Origin: Pseudomonas sp. 7P_10.2_Bac1
GTDB lineage: Bacteria > Pseudomonadota > Gammaproteobacteria > Pseudomonadales > Pseudomonadaceae
Direction: 5' to 3'
Length of the DNA stretch: 64,000 nt
Assembly (NCBI RefSeq): GCF_025465935.1
Contig: NZ_JANLNV010000088.1
Coordinates: forward strand, 116,435 to 180,434
Shown here piece after piece: positions 1-9,158 of the stretch. The first letter of the stretch is position 1. Every line of letters starts with the position of its first letter. The notes beneath the pieces are model-generated. The model saw nothing but the letters and a program-made list of their open reading frames with translations, had not been told where the DNA came from and did not search any database. The translations under genes and the position numbers were made by a program.

Positions 1-3000
1 GCTGATGGTGTACCAGGTGCAATAGGTCTGGCGGCTGAAATCACCGTTGGCATGCAGCGTTTTAGTCACCCGACCCAATGGATCGTAGAACAGTTGATCG
101 CTGTATCCGCTGGCGCGCAGCGACACGTCATTCACGTAGCAGTGTTGATTGGCAAAGTACGGCTGGTACTGACGAACGGCCAGCCCTTTGTTGTTGTACT
201 CGACCCGGCCGCTGACTCGCCAACGCTTGTCACTGTGCAGGCTTAGCGGTTTAGCGTCGCTGCCCAGAGTCAGGGCGCCGGTATCGTCTACCTGATAAGC
301 CACCCCTGGCGTGCTCAGTTGCTTGTTTTGCAAGACCCGTCCGAACCCGTCACTGCACGCCACACTGATACGAATGATCAAGTCGGCGCTGTCGGGGCTT
401 GTAGGGTAACGATCGGCCTGCAGCACCGCCACATGCACAGGCTTGCCGTTTTTCATCCAGTTGAATGGCTGATAGAAGCACGCACTGGCGGCTTTCTGCA
501 GGGCCTTGGCGGGGTCCGCAATGGCTGCCTGCGGACTGTCATCTTGGGGGCGGACATAGTTAGCCAATGGGTCAAATCCCACCGGCTTGCCGTCTTCATG
601 GCCGTGCACGCTGGTCGCCAGCAATTGGCCAAAAGCGTTATAGAGGGCCTGCTGGATGTTGCCCTGCGGGTCAGTGATTTGAATCGGCAAGAGACAGCGA
701 TAGTCATGTTTGGCCAGAGTCGTGCAGCCGTCTGCGGTCTTCACTGAAGTGATCAGACAGTGATAGCGGTCATGCTCCACCAGGGTGACACCATGGTCTT
801 CTGTGGCGCGAAAATGGTTGGCCCGGAAAAAGTTGTCGAGGTTGGCGTAAGTCGCAAAGCCTTGCTTGAGTGCCCACAAGCGGGTTTTGGCCGGTTGCCC
901 GGGAACGTCAGGTTCAGGGTCTGGCAGGAACGTGGTCATGGGGTAGTAGTGTGCCTTGGTCAATGTGGCAGCCAGATCAAAGGGTTCTGCCCCAGGCATT
1001 GTCGGCACATCGTCATAGACGGCCAGCGCCTGATCATCCAGTTCCGCATGCTCGCTGTGATGGCCCAGGGCCTGAAAACTGGCCTGGCCAGCGGGCAAGG
1101 GGCGGGTGCTTTGTTCCAGGCAGTAATACTGCACGGACATACCCGCCAGCACGCGTGGGGCACTGCTACCTAACGGGCTGTCTGCGGTACTTGCAATGAA
1201 GTGCTCATAACTGATGCGTTCAGGGTCCAGTGTGTGTGCGCCTTTACCTTTGGGCAGCACCAGGGCGTTGCTGCGCTGTCGATAGGGCAGGCCCAGGCGC
1301 CAACGCTGAGAGTTGGTCAGGTGGATGGCCTGGGCGCGGGTTTCTGTGAGGTAGTAGGCCTGTTGCGCTGAATCGTGGGTATCGCGCCACCAGGTTTGCT
1401 GATGCGGGTCGCTGAACGGCGGGGGATCGGTGACAAGTTTACGGCGCGCATAATTGACCGCAACAGCCTGCTCCAGGCTGCCATAGGCGTCTACGCGCAG
1501 GTTGAGGGTATGGCTGCAGGCCGGATCATGCGCTTCGCGCTCGTAGCGCCAAGCCATCGACTCGATGGGCAGCAACAGGCAACCCGCAGGCTCCAGCAGG
1601 CGCACCATATAGCGTTGCTGATTGACCTTGTAGGGCACGGCTGAAGCCGCTGGATCATCGGCCGCGTAGATCTCTTCACGGAGCAACGCACCGCTGAGGG
1701 CCTTTTTCATTTCCCTCGCCACCGCGTCCGAAGGAGGGGTACTGATCAGTGTGTCTTGCGGGCCATTGGCGTCCAGACGGCTGAGTAGCGTCAGGCCGGG
1801 CGCTTTGGCGTTTTTGTCCTGCTCGTTGTAATCCGTGCACGGCATGTCGATGTGTTTGCCGGTGTGAAACCATGACTTGTGCAGCAACGCGTCGCTGTGT
1901 CCGGCCTCTACAGGTTTACCGGGCAGGGTGTGCGTGTCCGTCTGAAGCAACAGACCGAAGCCCTGAAATGAGCGTTCTCGGCTGTCATAAAAACCTTCGC
2001 GGTACTGGAATCGCTGAGTCATCCGGTTATTGCTGATCAAGTCATGCTGCTGTTGCTGGCTGACCACATGCAGGGCAAATGGCAGACCGCTGACCACGGG
2101 CTTATTCGCCAGTCGGCGTTCACGCTTTTCATCCAGCCATTCCTGAGCGCTGCTGCGGTACTTGAGGGTTGCCGTTGCGCCCATGTTGTTGCGGGTTCCG
2201 GTGAGCAAGTAGGGTTTTTGACTGACAAAGTCGTACCGCCAATGGCGCAGTGTTGGATGCGTCGTAGTCAACACCAGGCTGGAGCAGCCAAGGCCTTGCA
2301 GGTCGGCCGTGCTGACCTGACAGAAACGGTCATGGCGCACGCCTTCGGGCCATTGCAAGCGCACGGGAGGCGATACCAGGCCATTGCCAAAACGGCTCAT
2401 GAAAATCAGCACATGGTCGGCTTCGAGGTACAACAGGTCGACGGCCCCCGAGCCATCCAGGTCTGCCAGTAATACTCGCGACGGATCGAACGAGGAATAG
2501 GTGAACGGCAGGCTGGCGAACACAAAGCCCTGGCCGAAACGCCCGCGTCCCAGGTTTGGCCAGCAGGTGATCTGGTCATGGCGGATACGGATCAGATGCT
2601 GTTGCCCGCTGCCCAGCACATCACTGAACGCAACCAGCTCGGTACTCGAGCGACCCGGCTGCGGCAGTGCGTCATAACCTGGTTCGCGCTCGACCTGCTG
2701 GCCCGCTGTGAAGCCGGCGGTACCTTGATTGATATACAGCCGAACGCTCTGGCTGCCGATCAGGGCAAGGTCTTCAATACCGTTACCCATCAAATCAGCC
2801 AGTTGGCCTGCGGGATGAAAAAACTCCTGGGGCAACGCTGCAAACGGCGCAAAGCCGGACCAGCTTCGGTCGCTGTTTAGGGTGAAGAAACCACTCATGC
2901 CCGGCTGGGCGAGCACCCAGTCCAGTCGGTCGTCGCCATTCAGATCGCTCAGTGCTTGCAGGGTGGGTTGCCTGGTGTTGGCAAGCGGGACGCGTGGCAA

Positions 3001-4326
3001 TGGTTGCTGCGGGCCGTAAATCACCGCGTCCCGCCCCATGGAGGGTGATGCCCTGAGTGGCTCACAGTACGTCCAATTTTTCTCGCTGCGGCTCAATACG
3101 CCCGGCAGGCCGTCGTTGTACAAGTCCACCAATTGATAGCCTTGTTCGCTGGCAGATACCTGCAATGCGTCGAAAGGCCGGAATTTTTCCGGTTTGGCTG
3201 TCAGCACAAAAGGGCTGTATCTCAGTTCCAGCGGCGGCCAATCCGCTGCCTTGCCAGAGGCGTCATAGGCTTGGCTGTGCACGGTTTGCAGCAGGTTGCA
3301 GCCGGTTTCGGTGAGCTGGTATTGCAGCACAAGGCGTCGGACCAGCACCGGGGCCGGGCCCATTTCCGGTTCGTCGGCAAAGTAATGGAACATGAGTATT
3401 TGCTGACAGAGTCGTTGGCTGCCGAGTTCAAAACCGTACGCATAACTGAAGAACGGGTCTTGGCGCGATAACCATGGTTTGTGCTCAGCGTAGGTGGGCT
3501 GTGCTGTCAGTTCGGTTGCGCGTTCGCCATAGTCCAGCAGCAGTTCGAAGTGCCATTGTCTGTCAGGCGCAGCATCGCGGGTCCAGAGCATCAAATTGCC
3601 GAGCGCCTTGAGATTGGCGTAGCAGACCCGTGCCAGATAACGCTGGGCCCGGAAGTCGCGGGGTTGGCTGTTATGCGGGGTGTCAGGCTCACTTTTGTAC
3701 TGGTAGTAAATGTGTTCGCCGTGGGGGCTAAGGCTTTCCTGAAGCAGCCATTGCGCGACATGTTCCCGCGCATTGGGATCGGTACAGCGGGCTTCATGGG
3801 TTTTGCCATAGAAGTGAACTGTGCCGTCCGCGCCCTGGACCAGCCAGAAACCTGCTGCGTCGGTGTGCGACGACCAGTGCTCGATACGATCAAAAGTGCT
3901 TTCGACCCGCGGAAAATAACGCACTACCGTATGCGGCACGCTGAGTTTGACGCCGTTGTACTCGGTGACGCTGCTGGAGATCAGCGCCCCTTGCGCGTTG
4001 CGCTGGGGGTGAATTTCTTCCCCGGATGCGCTGATGAAACCATCCTGTTCGGTATAAGACGGGACGCCCTTTAGGGTATTGCGAACAATGGCTGCGACGG
4101 ACAAACCCCAGCCCATGCCAAAGGGGCCATTGCCCAGCGTGCTGCGGTAACTGAGGCTCAATGACGGTGTATAGGCGCGACCCGGGGACAACGGCAGAGG
4201 GATGTCGAACGATGCCTGCCCCGTCATGCCTACGGCGCCCCAACCCGTGCCGATACTCTGGATGGCTCCGCCGCCCTTGGGCAGGGCGGGGGTGATCACT
4301 TCGTGATGACCGGGTTGGCTGGTCAT
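1..4326 (-). CDS. Tc toxin B subunit (TcB / SpvB-TcdB type), 3' end outside window
   Basis: The minus-strand frame beginning at ATG 4326 stays open for 1442 codons and runs off the left edge; I read most of it in triplets and found no stop. Residues about 1-320 match the SpvB-type N-terminal domain (PALPKGGGAIQSIG, then PFGMGWGLS). FG-GAP/VCBS-like stretches such as NGDDRLDWVLAQPGMSGFF lie near residues 450-640. The last visible residues (TLHANGDFSRQTYC) resemble the region just before the TcB end, so little is missing. TcB proteins form the lower half of the cocoon that encloses the TcC toxic C-terminus and docks on the TcA channel. The start codon overlaps the TcA2 stop as ATGA and has a strong GGGAGG Shine-Dalgarno six bases upstream, so translation is probably coupled. 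A TcC partner would be expected further left, outside this window. Confidence 0.93.
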   Translation of the reverse strand, partial: MTSQPGHHEVITPALPKGGGAIQSIGTGWGAVGMTGQASFDIPLPLSPGRAYTPSLSLSYRSTLGNGPFGMGWGLSVAAIVRNTLKGVPSYTEQDGFISASGEEIHPQRNAQGALISSSVTEYNGVKLSVPHTVVRYFPRVESTFDRIEHWSSHTDAAGFWLVQGADGTVHFYGKTHEARCTDPNAREHVAQWLLQESLSPHGEHIYYQYKSEPDTPHNSQPRDFRAQRYLARVCYANLKALGNLMLWTRDAAPDRQWHFELLLDYGERATELTAQPTYAEHKPWLSRQDPFFSYAYGFELGSQRLCQQILMFHYFADEPEMGPAPVLVRRLVLQYQLTETGCNLLQTVHSQAYDASGKAADWPPLELRYSPFVLTAKPEKFRPFDALQVSASEQGYQLVDLYNDGLPGVLSRSEKNWTYCEPLRASPSMGRDAVIYGPQQPLPRVPLANTRQPTLQALSDLNGDDRLDWVLAQPGMSGFFTLNSDRSWSGFAPFAALPQEFFHPAGQLADLMGNGIEDLALIGSQSVRLYINQGTAGFTAGQQVEREPGYDALPQPGRSSTELVAFSDVLGSGQQHLIRIRHDQITCWPNLGRGRFGQGFVFASLPFTYSSFDPSRVLLADLDGSGAVDLLYLEADHVLIFMSRFGNGLVSPPVRLQWPEGVRHDRFCQVSTADLQGLGCSSLVLTTTHPTLRHWRYDFVSQKPYLLTGTRNNMGATATLKYRSSAQEWLDEKRERRLANKPVVSGLPFALHVVSQQQQHDLISNNRMTQRFQYREGFYDSRERSFQGFGLLLQTDTHTLPGKPVEAGHSDALLHKSWFHTGKHIDMPCTDYNEQDKNAKAPGLTLLSRLDANGPQDTLISTPPSDAVAREMKKALSGALLREEIYAADDPAASAVPYKVNQQRYMVRLLEPAGCLLLPIESMAWRYEREAHDPACSHTLNLRVDAYGSLEQAVAVNYARRKLVTDPPPFSDPHQQTWWRDTHDSAQQAYYLTETRAQAIHLTNSQRWRLGLPYRQRSNALVLPKGKGAHTLDPERISYEHFIASTADSPLGSSAPRVLAGMSVQYYCLEQSTRPLPAGQASFQALGHHSEHAELDDQALAVYDDVPTMPGAEPFDLAATLTKAHYYPMTTFLPDPEPDVPGQPAKTRLWALKQGFATYANLDNFFRANHFRATEDHGVTLVEHDRYHCLITSVKTADGCTTLAKHDYRCLLPIQITDPQGNIQQALYNAFGQLLATSVHGHEDGKPVGFDPLANYVRPQDDSPQAAIADPAKALQKAASACFYQPFNWMKNGKPVHVAVLQADRYPTSPDSADLIIRISVACSDGFGRVLQNKQLSTPGVAYQVDDTGALTLGSDAKPLSLHSDKRWRVSGRVEYNNKGLAVRQYQPYFANQHCYVNDVSLRASGYSDQLFYDPLGRVTKTLHANGDFSRQTYCTWYTIS

Positions 4327-7300
4327 GCTTGACCTCCCAGGCTTTTCGCGGTGTAGCGCACATGCACGATAACGTCGGTCAATGACTGGAGCAGGGCAGC
4401 CTGATTGACATGGTTCGGAAAGGTCAGTCGCCACTGGGACACGGCACCGGTGTACTCGAAGGGCAAGTAGCGGTCGTCGTGATCGAAATTGAGGGTAAAG
4501 AGCCCGCTGTCATTCAAACCGGTCGAGAGGGCGATTTCTTCTTTGACGCGTTGGTCCTTGATGGGTGGGTCCGTTGGTTTGGAATACTGGATGGTGTTGG
4601 CATTCTGTGTCAGTGTCGCCCTGATGTCCTCATAAGGCCCCAGCGTTGCAGGTAGCGACACACTGATGCTTTTGATCCGCCGCAGATAGTGCCCCGGATA
4701 ATCGGCCTCAAACATATCCTGAGTCAGTTCAAAGTCTACCCGGCCGTCTCTAAGCAGACTCTCTTTCATGGTTGCCCACTCTTTGTTCACCGTGGATTTG
4801 GGGTCTTTTTCGAACAGTTGACGCAACGACACGGTTTTACTGATTTCCAGCCCTCGTTTGTTGTGTTGCAAGTAAGCCGTGCTCATGTTCAGCAGATTTA
4901 GCTTTAACGCTTCGCCCGCTACCAGGCCCCGATATTGGTTGTTCCATTGGGTGTTTTGAATAAAGCTGCGGTCCCAGTTAGCCTGTTCATACTGCCAGCA
5001 TGCTTGAGCACTCATGCACAATGAGTGGGTGATATCAAAGGCCTGAAAGTAAAACGTCGACAGTTGGCTGTTGAGCCATTGGTAGAGCTGAGCGTTGCAA
5101 AAGCGTTTGCTGAGAATCTCGTAACTCGTTTTGGCCTGCGCCAAAGCGGTTTCAGTTTGCCTTAGTTGCAAGCGCGAGACTCTGCTTTGCTCGGCATAGA
5201 TTTCCAGTTGCGCATCGATCTGGTTGAGCTCCAGCCGCGCTTGCTCTAGTGCGTGCCCCCATTCCTGGTTGCGACGGTTGAATTGCTCGGTACGGTCAAG
5301 GTGCAAGGCGCTGGAGCGCTTTTCGTGGGAGGCACTCTGGATGGTCGCCTGCACGGCATGCAAAGCCCCTTCGAGGCGCATGCCGCCATTGGATGTACCG
5401 AAAATGTTCGGCAGCATCATGACCACACCGGCAGCGGCCTGGGCGGCATAGGCCCCGACTTCCAATCGGGCGCTGTCCTGATACTCTCGGCTGGCCCGGG
5501 CTTCCCCCGGGTTGATGCCTTCCAGTAATTGTTTCTCGAAGTAGTTGACGCGGGCTTCGACAACCCTGCGGCCTGCTTGCAAGGCAGAAAGGTTTTTGTC
5601 ATCGACAAGCAGTATTTGCGCCTGATGCTCCACGGTCATGGTGCTCAGGTCCCAGGCGTGCGCATATTGCTGTGCCATCTGTTCTGTCTGCTCTTTGCGT
5701 TCAAACAGTGACAGCAGGGTGCTACCGAATTGAATCAAGTTTTCGACAGCCAGCATGGCCTGGGCCTGCATCACCTGAAAACGATAATGACCGGCCAGAA
5801 CCGATTGCGCGGGCAAGGGCCTCACCTGACCATAGTTGCCCCCTTGAGCGGCTCTGGATAGCAGCGCCAGAGGGGGCAGCGCAGTGGCAAACAAAGCGAG
5901 TTGCAAGGGTTTACCCGCGAGGTCCAGATGATGGCGCAGGTTGTGCAATCGACTGTCGATTTTGTCCCAGCGTGCCGTCAGGCCCGGATTAAGAGGGCGG
6001 CGCAGGTAAGGGGTGTCAGCGGTGAGTGGTGATTGATTATCGCGTGTCGGGCTTACGCTGGGCGCACGCCGTGCCCCTTCCTGTTGGCTGGTATGTGTAT
6101 CCATTCGCCGCAGCTCACTGGAGACTTCTGCGCTGAGTTTTTCAAGGGTGATACGGGTCCAGGGGGCAATTGAGGTGAGTACCGGTCGTGGGCCGAGCAG
6201 ACGTTTGGCGCGGATATACCAGAGCTTGGCTTCTGCCAGACTGTCGGCGGTCATCTGCCGGTAAGCCGCATCGCCCCGATTGATCAGAATATCCAGATAC
6301 AGCTGGTAGAGGGCCTGGCGAAAATGAACGGGCGAACTCAAGGCAATCTGATCGGGATCATTAGGGTTGTCGCGGGCATAACTGGGTTCACTGATCGGGA
6401 CTGTCAGGGCTTTAAGTAGCCAGAACTCGGAAGTTTCAGCGTTAATGCCAGCTTTGTGACCCGGGTTGAACAGGTAATGCATCCACTTTTGCGCCTCTGC
6501 ATAGCGCTGTTCCATGTTCAAGCGATAGGCGATCAGCCAAGGCAGGTACAGAAATAGTTCCCAGTAATACTTTCCGTGCGCACCATGAAAGTCCAAGGGG
6601 TAAGTCTGGTTATCGTCTTTTTTTAGCGGGGGTTCAGACCATTCTTTTTGGGGCAAGGTAAATAGCGTCTCGAGGCTGACGCTGGCTGCTTTAGTGAGCG
6701 TTTCGGCAAAGCCGGTGTTCATGCGAACAGGTTGGCGGGGTACTTTTGAAGGTGAGCCATCACTGTAGTCAATCATTGAACCGCTGAAGTCGATACATTC
6801 CGCAGCACTGCTGAAATTTGACGCAACACGAGTGAGTTTAGGTGCCAGAGGAATAATGGTTTTAGTGTTATTGTCCAGCGTGAAGTCGAGTGCCTTGAGT
6901 GCATATCCCAGCAGGAAGGTCTTGGAACTCTCTATCTCGACTTCAAGTGTCACAACACCATGCAGCAGGGTGATTTTATTTTGCTCGAACGAAGTGGGCG
7001 CTGGCTGACGGGTTTCATCACTTGGTCGCATTGATACGGGATCAATTTGTACGTGAGCCGTAATGGAATGTTCAGGTCTGAGTTCCAGTGAGGTGTTTTC
7101 CAAGTATCGGCGTGACGCACCGGACTCTCCAATAATTACCGTGGTTTTACGATCAATGCTGAGCGGTGGGCTAGCCTGTTTATCTCGTGGGATAAGAATG
7201 ATGTGTTTGTAGGTGCGGTTATAAGCGGAGGCATTTAAATTTTCAAAATATAAATAGAGTGTGGGGGTATCTGACTCAGTAGAAGTCATTTCAACGCTGA

Positions 7301-9125
7301 TGGCGTGCGGGTCGGTGTAAGAGTTGAATAAATTTATAAATGAGTCTTGGTTTATTGCTATTTTTTCTAAATTGAGTGTGATGGGTTTGCCTTCTAGGTG
7401 GATGTCGTTAGCATCAATTAAGGAAATCTCAAATGTCTGCTTGGTTCTCGTGTTTGTAAGCGTGATTTTTTTAACTTTCGCAGCGACGGGCTCCTGTTGC
7501 GTCAGTGTTAACGAAGAGCCTTTGTACAACTGGATGGCATTTTGGTTGGTGGAGCCGAAAGAGACTATCAGTGTAATGCCGAGCTTATCAGTGCCGTTGT
7601 TTGAGTTGAAATGAAGGGTTTGATGTTTCGGGAAGGCTTTTTCTATGGTGGACTTGATTTCAAGTGAGCTGGTGGTTTTATTGAATCGTAATTCACTGGT
7701 TTCTGTGAAGTTTTTTATATGGCTTTGCTTATTGTCGTAGTCCCATAGACTCGGCAGAGTTTCAAGGGGGGTGTTTACGAAATTTTCAATGGCTGAGAGT
7801 TGGCTTTCTGGAGCGTGAAAATTAAAATTCAGCTTGTTATGTATTGCAAAAATTGCTCCGTAGCGTTGGGCCAGTCTCTTGTTTTCTGGATAGGGAATAA
7901 AATCTTGCGGGGTTCCATGGGAGTAAAGTTGCTGAATGCCGAACTGCACGTCGAGCCGAGCAGCCTGGTAAAAACCGCGGTTCAACTCGGTAGACGTTTT
8001 ATCCCAGGAACCTTCGCCGTTCTCAATGTGCAGCCCCAGGAACAAAGAAGGGGGACGGGTTGAAGAGTCCAACGTGGCAATGGTGGTGGTGGCGGCATTG
8101 ATTCCGGCTGCATTGACTTTGAGCGTACAGTACTCATCAAAGCAGACTTGCGGCATGCTCCAACTGCCATCGTATTTTTGATAGATGAAATTCAGGCTGA
8201 TTTTCGAGAAGCGGCTTTTGAGGAACGGGTCCAGGCGTTCTTTGTACTGTTGTTCACTTTCGTCATACCTGAACTCGGAGAAGAGTTTTGTCTCACTGAG
8301 CGAGGGGGTGGGTCTTATGACTTGAGCCCAGATAATAAATAGTCGGTTATTGAAAAAAACCGGGCGTACGCTGCGATCCGGGATATTTTCCGAGGCCGGC
8401 AACGGAACTTTCTGCCAGTCAGACCAGGCAGAGGCTTCGGGTCTATCCTGTTTTGAATGACTCATACCCTCTGTCGAGGGGTACTTGAGCCGCTTGGCCA
8501 TGTCCAGTGAGCGCCAATAGTAGGTATTTTCGGCTCTGGACTTGCCCACAAAGTAATAGGTGCTCTCGGCCAGCGAGTCGATGTTGCCATCAATGTAGCC
8601 GTTAAGCGTGGTCAGGTTGGCAATGTCTTCGAATCGGCCCAGATAACTTTGCACGGCAGGCAAAATACTACTGGATTGAATCCGGCATTGATTGATGTCG
8701 TTTTCAAGTTGCTGAAAGCTACTGGTCTTGTGGCTGCGTAACTCTGGATTTAAATAGGCTGAGGGAAAATACCGAAGTTGCTGGTTGGCATGCCAGAGCG
8801 AGTAGGTATGCAGTGTGTCATGCCACGTGGAAAGTTGAGTCTTGGTCATGCCTTGGATTTCGTAGCCTGGTTCCAGACCCATCGAGATGCCATTGATATA
8901 TTGCTGCAGGCTGGCGATGGCACTTGCTACCCGACTGGTCGGTACCGCCTGGCTCACTAATACATCCAATAACCAGTGGGTGTAGAGATCATCTGCGGTC
9001 TTGAGCGTGTGGGTCAGTCCGTATTCTTCAAGCGTGGGGTCATTGGGGACGGCGTGGGCCAGGTAAAGTGCAAGTTGAGCATCGCGCAGTTTTTCGTTGA
9101 GTTGCTGGTCGAGAGTGTGAGACAT
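4323..9125 (-). CDS. Tc toxin A subunit, C-terminal part (TccB/TcaB-like, TcA2)
   Basis: A protein of 1600 residues with the hallmarks of the C-terminal half of a TcA pore subunit. It has a long beta-rich neuraminidase-like/receptor-binding middle (about 250-750), helical shaft and channel segments (a long heptad-like helix about 1290-1340), and a conserved TcB-binding end with YLRRIKSISVSLPA near 1475, then GLNDSGLFTLNF and ERRYLPFE-like (DDRYLPFEYTGA) motifs. Its length is close to Photorhabdus TccB. ATG 9125 is preferred over ATG 9131, because AAGGA lies six bases before 9125 but touches 9131. It follows the TcA1 gene by about 33 bases and overlaps TcB by four. Bases roughly 7140-7900 are strikingly AT-rich compared with the rest of the gene, which suggests a recombined receptor-binding region. 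Confidence 0.93.
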   Translation of the reverse strand: MSHTLDQQLNEKLRDAQLALYLAHAVPNDPTLEEYGLTHTLKTADDLYTHWLLDVLVSQAVPTSRVASAIASLQQYINGISMGLEPGYEIQGMTKTQLSTWHDTLHTYSLWHANQQLRYFPSAYLNPELRSHKTSSFQQLENDINQCRIQSSSILPAVQSYLGRFEDIANLTTLNGYIDGNIDSLAESTYYFVGKSRAENTYYWRSLDMAKRLKYPSTEGMSHSKQDRPEASAWSDWQKVPLPASENIPDRSVRPVFFNNRLFIIWAQVIRPTPSLSETKLFSEFRYDESEQQYKERLDPFLKSRFSKISLNFIYQKYDGSWSMPQVCFDEYCTLKVNAAGINAATTTIATLDSSTRPPSLFLGLHIENGEGSWDKTSTELNRGFYQAARLDVQFGIQQLYSHGTPQDFIPYPENKRLAQRYGAIFAIHNKLNFNFHAPESQLSAIENFVNTPLETLPSLWDYDNKQSHIKNFTETSELRFNKTTSSLEIKSTIEKAFPKHQTLHFNSNNGTDKLGITLIVSFGSTNQNAIQLYKGSSLTLTQQEPVAAKVKKITLTNTRTKQTFEISLIDANDIHLEGKPITLNLEKIAINQDSFINLFNSYTDPHAISVEMTSTESDTPTLYLYFENLNASAYNRTYKHIILIPRDKQASPPLSIDRKTTVIIGESGASRRYLENTSLELRPEHSITAHVQIDPVSMRPSDETRQPAPTSFEQNKITLLHGVVTLEVEIESSKTFLLGYALKALDFTLDNNTKTIIPLAPKLTRVASNFSSAAECIDFSGSMIDYSDGSPSKVPRQPVRMNTGFAETLTKAASVSLETLFTLPQKEWSEPPLKKDDNQTYPLDFHGAHGKYYWELFLYLPWLIAYRLNMEQRYAEAQKWMHYLFNPGHKAGINAETSEFWLLKALTVPISEPSYARDNPNDPDQIALSSPVHFRQALYQLYLDILINRGDAAYRQMTADSLAEAKLWYIRAKRLLGPRPVLTSIAPWTRITLEKLSAEVSSELRRMDTHTSQQEGARRAPSVSPTRDNQSPLTADTPYLRRPLNPGLTARWDKIDSRLHNLRHHLDLAGKPLQLALFATALPPLALLSRAAQGGNYGQVRPLPAQSVLAGHYRFQVMQAQAMLAVENLIQFGSTLLSLFERKEQTEQMAQQYAHAWDLSTMTVEHQAQILLVDDKNLSALQAGRRVVEARVNYFEKQLLEGINPGEARASREYQDSARLEVGAYAAQAAAGVVMMLPNIFGTSNGGMRLEGALHAVQATIQSASHEKRSSALHLDRTEQFNRRNQEWGHALEQARLELNQIDAQLEIYAEQSRVSRLQLRQTETALAQAKTSYEILSKRFCNAQLYQWLNSQLSTFYFQAFDITHSLCMSAQACWQYEQANWDRSFIQNTQWNNQYRGLVAGEALKLNLLNMSTAYLQHNKRGLEISKTVSLRQLFEKDPKSTVNKEWATMKESLLRDGRVDFELTQDMFEADYPGHYLRRIKSISVSLPATLGPYEDIRATLTQNANTIQYSKPTDPPIKDQRVKEEIALSTGLNDSGLFTLNFDHDDRYLPFEYTGAVSQWRLTFPNHVNQAALLQSLTDVIVHVRYTAKSLGGQA

Positions 9126-9158
9126 GATCATTCCTTGAGCGGTCTGGTAAGAAAAACG

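Noticed and set aside
3890..4363. Minus-strand frame that starts before and overlaps the TcB N-terminus
   Set aside because: It is a +1 shadow of the TcB gene, whose own frame gives the SpvB motifs and is open from 4326 to the left edge.
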